NCBI GenBank assembly: GCA_002308635.1
Contig: DBWG01000045.1
Coordinates: 1,930-12,068, forward strand
DNA from: Ruminococcaceae bacterium UBA1244
GTDB taxonomy: Bacteria > Bacillota > Clostridia > Oscillospirales > Acutalibacteraceae
DNA: 10,139 nucleotides
Direction of reading: 5' to 3'
The notes beneath the pieces were generated by a model. The model ran no database searches. It had not been told where the DNA came from and was given only the letters and a program-made list of their open reading frames with translations. A program made the translations under genes and the position numbers. Shown here piece by piece: positions 6,001-10,139 of the stretch. Positions within the stretch are counted from its first letter, which is position 1; every line of letters starts with the position of its first letter.

Positions 6001-7114
6001 AGCCGGAAAATGCGGTATGCTGGTGTATATCCGCAGAAACGAATATTTTACCGTTGCCGATATGACGGCATTCAGGGGACATACCTTCCTCAGCAACGAT
6101 AATCCCGAATTTTTTGATGATGTCGTCAGTATGTGGGAGCTTTACAAAAAAAATACAGGCGCATGGAAATCACTGTGCAACGATCTTTCAAATTACAACT
6201 CAAAAAATGATTTGGCTGTTGAGACGGAAGAGATAAAAAACCGTGCGGAATACCGTTATGTTCTTCCTGCGGCGTGCCGGGCAAATGCGGAAAGAATATC
6301 CCTGTACTTTAAAAATGAAAAAACAGATACCATAAAAATTTCTTTAAAGGACAGAACAATAGACACCTTTGAAGTAAAGATCGAAGACCGCTGCGGCAAT
6401 AAGAAGGTTTTTGACAGGCTGTTTGGCGGTAATTTCTATATGCTCATGCAGCCTCTTTACGTCAGTGAATTATATAAGAAAAAAGAAAAAAATAAACTCA
6501 GAATACATATAGTGCTTGATGACCTGAGGGTTAGCGGGTTTGTCTTCAGCGATACTTCCGGACTTTTGCCTGAGCTGCAGAAAAGGGGATTTATTGCAGG
6601 CCTTTACAATATCAAAAATGACGGCAAGCAGTTATTCAGCTTCTGGTTTACATCAGCCCAGTCAAAAAGACTGCTGACCTCTGCGGGAAGAATGTTCGAG
6701 ATATATGTCTTCCAGAAACTCAGGGAATGCAGGAAATTCAGCGATATAGAGAGCAGTTGCAGGATAAAATGGAGCGGAAATGCAGAACAGACAGGCAGAT
6801 CCGAGAGCAACGAAATAGACGCTGTTGTAACAAAGGGATTCCGGAGTCTTGTTATCGAATGCAAGGCACGAAATGAAATAGAGAAAAAAGAGCTGAACGA
6901 TATACTGAAAAAGCTGGAAACGATCACCATAAATGCGGGGATCAACGCTCAGGCCGTTCTTATAGCGGATATGGACAGCAGCATTTCAAAAGAATATAAG
7001 CAGAAAGCAAACGATATGAAAATCAAAATAGTGACTGATCTTGATGAGATCACCAATATTGATAAAACACTGCTTGACATCATCGGAGGAAATTACAATC
7101 CAAAAGCCGAATAA
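3032..7114 (+). CDS. Multidomain kinase-Rossmann-RyR-nuclease protein (1360 residues), putative defence or stress effector
   Basis: The N-terminus (~15-305) is a eukaryotic-like Ser/Thr kinase: a nucleotide loop near 24-37, ATP-binding lysine K47 in LKEF, catalytic loop YRDIKPSNF with D172, K174 and N177, metal-binding DID (D197) in place of DFG, activation-segment end GTEGYIDP (213-220), and DIYAIGATLFHA from 234. Next (~359-505) is a TrkA-N-like Rossmann fold with ILLIGQGKHS, whose third glycine is replaced, and HYIIIASDDDDDN. An RyR-like domain (~590-690) has EHRRW (599-603), GW (611-612), H633/C635 and LDELDRLSV. Residues ~700-1190 are unassigned. The C-terminus (~1200-1330) is a PD-(D/E)XK nuclease with E1223, D1263 and E1276-x-K1278, closest in look to the Card1/Can2 nuclease. 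No signal peptide or membrane segment is seen. The GAGGAG site ends 12 nt before the ATG. Domain calls are strong for kinase and nuclease, good for RyR; the biological role is inferred. Confidence 0.92.
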   Translation: MERKALDEGYILELGEKEFIIEKLISTDGASVICYRAYNGNSSGILKEFWPENMDGLYKNSEGRIECYPPSRDIFDDRKGKYLEAYNKINSAKKTQPELQRFIPFWEEYDENGNLYIWMPESEVMPFEDYCSLMHEDPGYNRKYRLHQAVSAVQTLAECVRLLHCQGLLYRDIKPSNFGLAKKGSDDISPQNLTLFDIDTVCSLKEAEDQAAGTEGYIDPKIKTGQRHTDNKTDIYAIGATLFHALVVTEETRKNGFLYAPAFEKKLAKMVNESELLEESDKKVKSKLSAILRKCFSYEYDGCDGLISDLTELCSSARIDMLKEPDDFSCFLAVLCSLYEHPLYEPVKKEIAESTNNDIPLNILLIGQGKHSHRVLDACLQAGQMPRIRLHVTVLYKNETEMKKYRDLYIQSRPALDKFFSVDAENGKELSDVGDSYGEIVFTAADDPEKYLSEHQNTHYIIIASDDDDDNRSIALNVKDISENSTVSYITSGSSGDDGAGVCPICLKNFRNIVSFPEIERMALNVHLTWYPDLHDEYKTIKKRFRERYNYVSCISNAVSLKYKLMSIGIDINEKDSLRAAEEFNEKKGAFRDMLIWMEHRRWVTEKICFGWIRKVPDKNFDGITKDEAHKEHVCIVKSRPDNMLDELYGRNKDWPGPKDKETGELDELDRLSVIMHGIYADVPADNYGFCMHTENISRYVSGDKKAYSDFREWVSCIRDVLNGQRNKYKLLKGLRASFYNTLNNQSKFSPAKRRVVLAEAEALEACCDHALKSKEYKNWKNLDADLIDNIPFILTYTDKAWLAVPFWTNTGKFRAFSNVSAALTADPERLIYLCEAESDTDITAVSNSLQSVYRIKRKKNLRAKISLMILSSKTNELFKDEKKSKELNDLIKIQFIQLKRRSKDKESLSKESLSDILRRADIRIFGSYDELRECLENYSINKNRNRQFFAIGKNNHPFSRKLEKNGFYEALPAFIFDEGKTIFSDYKKEAGKCGMLVYIRRNEYFTVADMTAFRGHTFLSNDNPEFFDDVVSMWELYKKNTGAWKSLCNDLSNYNSKNDLAVETEEIKNRAEYRYVLPAACRANAERISLYFKNEKTDTIKISLKDRTIDTFEVKIEDRCGNKKVFDRLFGGNFYMLMQPLYVSELYKKKEKNKLRIHIVLDDLRVSGFVFSDTSGLLPELQKRGFIAGLYNIKNDGKQLFSFWFTSAQSKRLLTSAGRMFEIYVFQKLRECRKFSDIESSCRIKWSGNAEQTGRSESNEIDAVVTKGFRSLVIECKARNEIEKKELNDILKKLETITINAGINAQAVLIADMDSSISKEYKQKANDMKIKIVTDLDEITNIDKTLLDIIGGNYNPKAE
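5747..5776 (+). repeat. Perfect 15 bp tandem duplication inside the kinase-nuclease gene
   Basis: AAAGAATCCTTGTCT occurs twice in direct succession (5747-5761 and 5762-5776), adding a second KESLS pentapeptide in frame (residues ~906-915). It sits in a lysine- and serine-rich, probably flexible linker. Perfect identity suggests recent replication slippage. Confidence 0.9.
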
Positions 7115-7124
7115 ATTTTTCCAA

Positions 7125-7155
7125 GGAGACCGGAATTTTTCCGGTCTCTTTTTTT
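7125..7155 (+). terminator. Strong intrinsic terminator closing the operon
   Basis: GAGACCGGA at 7126-7134 pairs perfectly with TCCGGTCTC at 7140-7148 around a very short loop and is followed by seven T (7149-7155). It lies 11 bp after the stop codon of the kinase-nuclease gene and marks the 3' end of the two-gene transcript. Confidence 0.93.
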
Positions 7156-7164
7156 CATCAGCAC

Positions 7165-7299
7165 TGCGCCGGCGGCAAGCTGCCGCACCCTATTTCGCGC
7201 TCTGATCCTTCCGCATCGGACACTTTATTGCCGCGGAACGACATTTTCGCATCGGAAAGAATTATAGCGCGAAGTCGGCACCGGCGGCTCGCCGGCGCA
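7165..7299. repeat. GC-rich imperfect inverted-repeat element (~135 bp)
   Basis: The ends are a perfect 10 bp inverted repeat, TGCGCCGGCG at 7165-7174 and CGCCGGCGCA at 7290-7299. A second inner pair, TTCGCGCT (7194-7201) and AGCGCGAA (7266-7273), is symmetric with it. Each arm also folds alone: GCGGCA/TGCCGC (7172-7186) and CCGGCG/CGCCGG (7281-7295), both with 3 nt loops. The centre has a direct repeat CGCATCGGA (7212-7220, 7248-7256). It contrasts with its AT-rich surroundings. It may be a small palindromic intergenic element of MITE or REP type; no flanking target duplication is evident. Confidence 0.5.
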
Positions 7300-7329
7300 C
7301 CCCATGAAAAAGTGGGTTTTCGGATGATG

Positions 7330-7335
7330 TATAAT
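7330..7335 (+). promoter_or_regulatory. Candidate -10 box for the secreted LRR protein gene
   Basis: A perfect TATAAT follows TG directly and lies ~50 bp before the first possible start codon. A clear -35 box at the usual spacing is not visible. The flanking TGTATAATATG is the same as around the -10 candidate at 1276, allowing one base. Confidence 0.4.
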
Positions 7336-7460
7336 ATGTGTGTACGAAAAAAAGCTATGACATATTTAAAAGGAGCGGATGAAAATGAAAAAAAGAAACA
7401 GCGTTATGAACACCATGAACAGAAGAACGGCTATGAGGAAAAACGCTCACAACAAAATTG

Positions 7461-7477
7461 AAAGGGGAATTGCTATG
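7461..7477 (+). promoter_or_regulatory. Ribosome binding site favouring the start at 7475
   Basis: AAAGGGG (7461-7467) precedes ATG 7475 by 7 nt, an ideal spacing. The competing upstream site AGGAG (7371-7375) serves ATG 7379 with only 3 nt, or ATG 7385 with 9 nt. The signal peptide supports the downstream start, because it then begins 12 residues before its hydrophobic core region. Confidence 0.6.
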
Positions 7478-10114
7478 ACAAACAGAAACAATTATTCAAA
7501 AAGGGGATTTTCTTACAGATTCGGGGCATTTCTGCTGGCACTGGTGACGGTGCTGAGCCTTGCCTCAGTATGGGGAGGAGGCGAAAAGGTGCAGGCGGCT
7601 TCTTCTTCTTCGGAGGCGATACGCTCCGCACCGTGCTATAACCAGAGCGATGGACTTATATCAAATTCATTCATCGCTCCTGCCTCCGGCGGTTATATGA
7701 GACTGTGGTATGACGGAAACTCTGTCCGCATCGAATACCTTGACAATTCTTTTATGGTCACTTCCCGAAAGACAATAGCTATGGAGCTTCCGATGTGGGG
7801 CGGGTTCTATGAAGGAAGGGACTCCTATTATCTTGTTGAGGGTCAGAAAAATACCGCCTGCCGGGACGGCGCTGAGGTACTCAGGATCATAAAATACAGC
7901 AAGTCCTGGCAGAGACTGGGTGCGGGCAGGCTGTATTCAAAGGGCGGCTGGACTTCTCCGGAAATACGCACACCCTTTGACTGGGGCAATGTCAGCATGA
8001 CCGAGAATAACGGCGTTCTCTATCTTGCAACAGGCCGTGAGGGCTATTATGACCCCGCAGTGAAAAGGAGACATCAGGGTCTTTATATGCTTGCTATGGA
8101 CGAAAAGACCTTTAAAATATCAAGGATAGATTCCGATCTCTGGCACTCCCTTGCCCAGCACATAGCCGTTGACGGCAATTCCTTGTACCTCTTTGAGCAG
8201 AGCGAGGGCGATGAATGCACCACTCTTACAAAATACGATCTTCGCACATACAAGAAGGCCTCAGAGATCATCATGCTCAGATACGGCGGCAAAAGAACAT
8301 CTCCCTGGGCTGTTCCCTGCTATGCGACAGTTGACGACATAGCCCTTTCAAGCAATAATATCCTTGGCATAGGCACATCCATAGATCAGTCAAAGTACAG
8401 CAGCTATAAGGCCGGAAAAACCGCCTATAATATCTATCTTACAATTACCCCGAAGAACAATTTCAGTGCAAAGGCTTCAAAGGTCAGATGGCTGACGAAT
8501 CACAAGGATGACGGTAATGAGTACAGCTGTCTCAGGCTCACCAAGATAAACGATAACCGTTTTCTGCTCACATGGAAGGAGTATAACAGTTCTGATGCGG
8601 GAAAAGTCGTTGCCAAGGCTCCCGGAGATGAGCTTTCGTCGGATACGCTCCACTATATGTTCATTGACGGAAACGGAAATATCGTAAGCCGTGAGTTCAC
8701 ACAAAAGGCATCCGTTTCCGAATGTCACCCCATAGTCAAAAACGGCAAAGCGGTATTTTATTCCTCTTCTTATGTGTGTCTTGACTATTACACCATTGAC
8801 GGCACTACGGGAGCATTTTCAAAGGCCGTTCATCTGACCGACAAGGATGCCCCCGAATGGCGCATAAACGGCGATACTCTCTATATCTGCGGCAAAGGCA
8901 CAGCCGGAAATGATCTCACCTTCAAGACTGCCTTTGACGGCAGCAAGATAAAGCACCTTGTCATACAGAACGGTATTACGGGCATTGAAGCGGGGGCATT
9001 CAACAGCCTGAAAAACATTACCTCCGTGAGCCTTCCCGACAGCCTGAGGAAGATCGGCGCACGTTCCTTTGTGAACTGCACAAAGCTTCAGGAGATACGC
9101 ATTCCAAAAAGCGTTGACAGCATAGACTCAAATGCTTTTCTTGGGTGCAGCTCTCTCAGGAGCATCACGGTCGTTTCAGGCAATCAGAAATACTCCTCAG
9201 CATACGGCTGTCTTTATGACAAGCAGCAGACAGAGCTTCTTTTCTGTCCCGGTGCCGTCGGCAAGACCTTTACTGTCCCGCAGAATACCTCAAAGATCAA
9301 TATTGATCTTCTTTCCGGCACTTCAATTACAGGCGTTTCCGTTGACAGCAGAAACAAATATTTTTCGTCTGTCAAGGGCTTCCTCTGCGACAAGTCCGGC
9401 AAAAAGCTGATCTTCTGTCCGAGGGGTATTTCAGGCAGCGCTGCAGTTCCGTCAGGTATTACGGAGATATCTTCAAGAGCCTTTGAACGCTGCACAGCAG
9501 AGTCTGTAACACTTCCAGACAGCGTTCAGACTATCGGAGAGGGTGCGTTTTACGGCTGTACAAAGCTTAAATCGATCACATTGGGCAAAGGTGCAAGGAC
9601 TATAGGGAAGAGGGCTTTCTACAGCTGTGAGCTGCTGCAAAAAATGTCTGTTCCCGATGGTGTAAAGGTCATTGAGGAAAACACCTTCGGCAGATGCTAT
9701 AAGCTCTCTGAGGTCAGACTGCCAAAAAGCGTTGTATCCATCAGCGATAAAGCCTTTTTCCTGTGCAGGCAGGTCACTGTATACGGCTTTAAGGGCAGTG
9801 CTGCAGAGAAATATGCTCTTAGCAAAAAACTTCCCTTCAAGGCCTTGTATGACCCTCTGGAGAATCTTTCATATCTGTCCGTATCAGGCAGGAGCATAAC
9901 GGTACATCTTTCCGCAAAGGGCGGTGTTCCCGCATACAGCTTCACCGTATATTACCGCACGGAGGGTTCTTCATACTGGAAGCGTGTCAAGGACTGTTCC
10001 GGCGGCGGTACCGCAGTGATAACTCTCCAGTCCTCCGGCACATACGAGGTCAAGACCGAAGTGCATGACTCTGACGGCAACTGCACCGCACAGTGCCTGC
10101 GGTGCGTGGTCTAA
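7475..10114 (+). CDS. Secreted BspA-type leucine-rich-repeat protein
   Basis: From ATG 7475 the product is 879 residues. A Sec signal peptide covers residues 1-41: a basic start, a hydrophobic core of about FGAFLLALVTVLSLA, and a likely cleavage after VQA. Residues ~42-465 are beta-rich with repeated short strands and aromatic/glycine turns, possibly a beta-propeller; I cannot name a family. Residues ~480-790 are BspA-like LRR_5 repeats with the ITxIxxxAFxxCxxLxxVxLPxSV pattern, interrupted by two YSS..G.L.DK...L.FCP inserts, and ended by the typical YGFKGSAAEKYA cap. Residues ~792-879 look like one Ig/fibronectin-like beta-sandwich. No LPXTG, dockerin or cell-wall repeat is visible, so it is probably secreted or held non-covalently. 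BspA-type repeats commonly act in adhesion or protein binding. In-frame starts at 7379 and 7385 would add up to 32 basic residues. It lies in a separate transcription unit after the operon terminator. Confidence 0.9.
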   Translation: MTNRNNYSKRGFSYRFGAFLLALVTVLSLASVWGGGEKVQAASSSSEAIRSAPCYNQSDGLISNSFIAPASGGYMRLWYDGNSVRIEYLDNSFMVTSRKTIAMELPMWGGFYEGRDSYYLVEGQKNTACRDGAEVLRIIKYSKSWQRLGAGRLYSKGGWTSPEIRTPFDWGNVSMTENNGVLYLATGREGYYDPAVKRRHQGLYMLAMDEKTFKISRIDSDLWHSLAQHIAVDGNSLYLFEQSEGDECTTLTKYDLRTYKKASEIIMLRYGGKRTSPWAVPCYATVDDIALSSNNILGIGTSIDQSKYSSYKAGKTAYNIYLTITPKNNFSAKASKVRWLTNHKDDGNEYSCLRLTKINDNRFLLTWKEYNSSDAGKVVAKAPGDELSSDTLHYMFIDGNGNIVSREFTQKASVSECHPIVKNGKAVFYSSSYVCLDYYTIDGTTGAFSKAVHLTDKDAPEWRINGDTLYICGKGTAGNDLTFKTAFDGSKIKHLVIQNGITGIEAGAFNSLKNITSVSLPDSLRKIGARSFVNCTKLQEIRIPKSVDSIDSNAFLGCSSLRSITVVSGNQKYSSAYGCLYDKQQTELLFCPGAVGKTFTVPQNTSKINIDLLSGTSITGVSVDSRNKYFSSVKGFLCDKSGKKLIFCPRGISGSAAVPSGITEISSRAFERCTAESVTLPDSVQTIGEGAFYGCTKLKSITLGKGARTIGKRAFYSCELLQKMSVPDGVKVIEENTFGRCYKLSEVRLPKSVVSISDKAFFLCRQVTVYGFKGSAAEKYALSKKLPFKALYDPLENLSYLSVSGRSITVHLSAKGGVPAYSFTVYYRTEGSSYWKRVKDCSGGGTAVITLQSSGTYEVKTEVHDSDGNCTAQCLRCVV

Positions 10115-10139
10115 CCTGTCGGTTCGGTCGGTGCTTCTG

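Noticed and set aside
7228..7461. 77-codon frame just ahead of the LRR gene
   Set aside because: It starts inside the GC-rich inverted repeat and overlaps the N-terminal codons of the LRR gene in another frame; its Lys/Glu/Gln-rich tail is an out-of-frame reading of that sequence.
10083..10105. Perfect 8 bp hairpin (GCACCGCA/TGCGGTGC) near the end of the LRR gene
   Set aside because: It lies inside the coding sequence and is not followed by a T run, so it is not a terminator; probably a by-product of Cys/Thr/Ala codons.

Overview
The window most resembles a Gram-positive Firmicute of the Clostridia, probably a Ruminococcus-like gut or rumen bacterium. This rests on moderate GC coding sequence with AT-rich control regions, Gram-positive ribosome binding sites, U-rich intrinsic terminators, a BspA-type leucine-rich-repeat secreted protein, and a DnaB-like helicase of the kind carried by clostridial plasmids and integrative elements. 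The genus is an inference from style. All supported genes lie on the + strand.

Layout. Positions 1-510 are the 3' end of a DnaB-like replicative helicase gene that enters from the left edge. Positions 511-1397 hold no gene I can support. They contain two diverged tandem copies of a ~190 bp unit (481-675 and 706-898), each with the same intrinsic terminator hairpin, then a very AT-rich stretch with operator-like palindromes and candidate promoters. Positions 1398-7114 are a compact two-gene operon with a 20 bp gap, closed by a strong terminator at 7125-7155. Positions 7156-7378 contain a GC-rich imperfect inverted-repeat element and a promoter -10 box. Positions 7475-10114 (alternative start 7379) encode a secreted BspA-type protein that ends just before the right edge.

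The centre of interest is the operon. Its second gene encodes a 1360-residue protein that reads in order as: eukaryotic-like Ser/Thr protein kinase; TrkA-N-like Rossmann domain; RyR (ryanodine-receptor repeat-like) domain; ~500 residues I cannot assign; and a C-terminal PD-(D/E)XK nuclease resembling the Card1/Can2 (DUF1887) nuclease. Its first gene encodes a 537-residue, mostly helical protein that I do not recognise. A protein joining a kinase, a predicted ligand-sensing Rossmann-RyR module and a nuclease next to a mobile-element helicase gene fits a stress-response or anti-phage effector system. That function is inferred; only the domain motifs are seen. The secreted leucine-rich-repeat gene is a separate transcription unit and probably unrelated.
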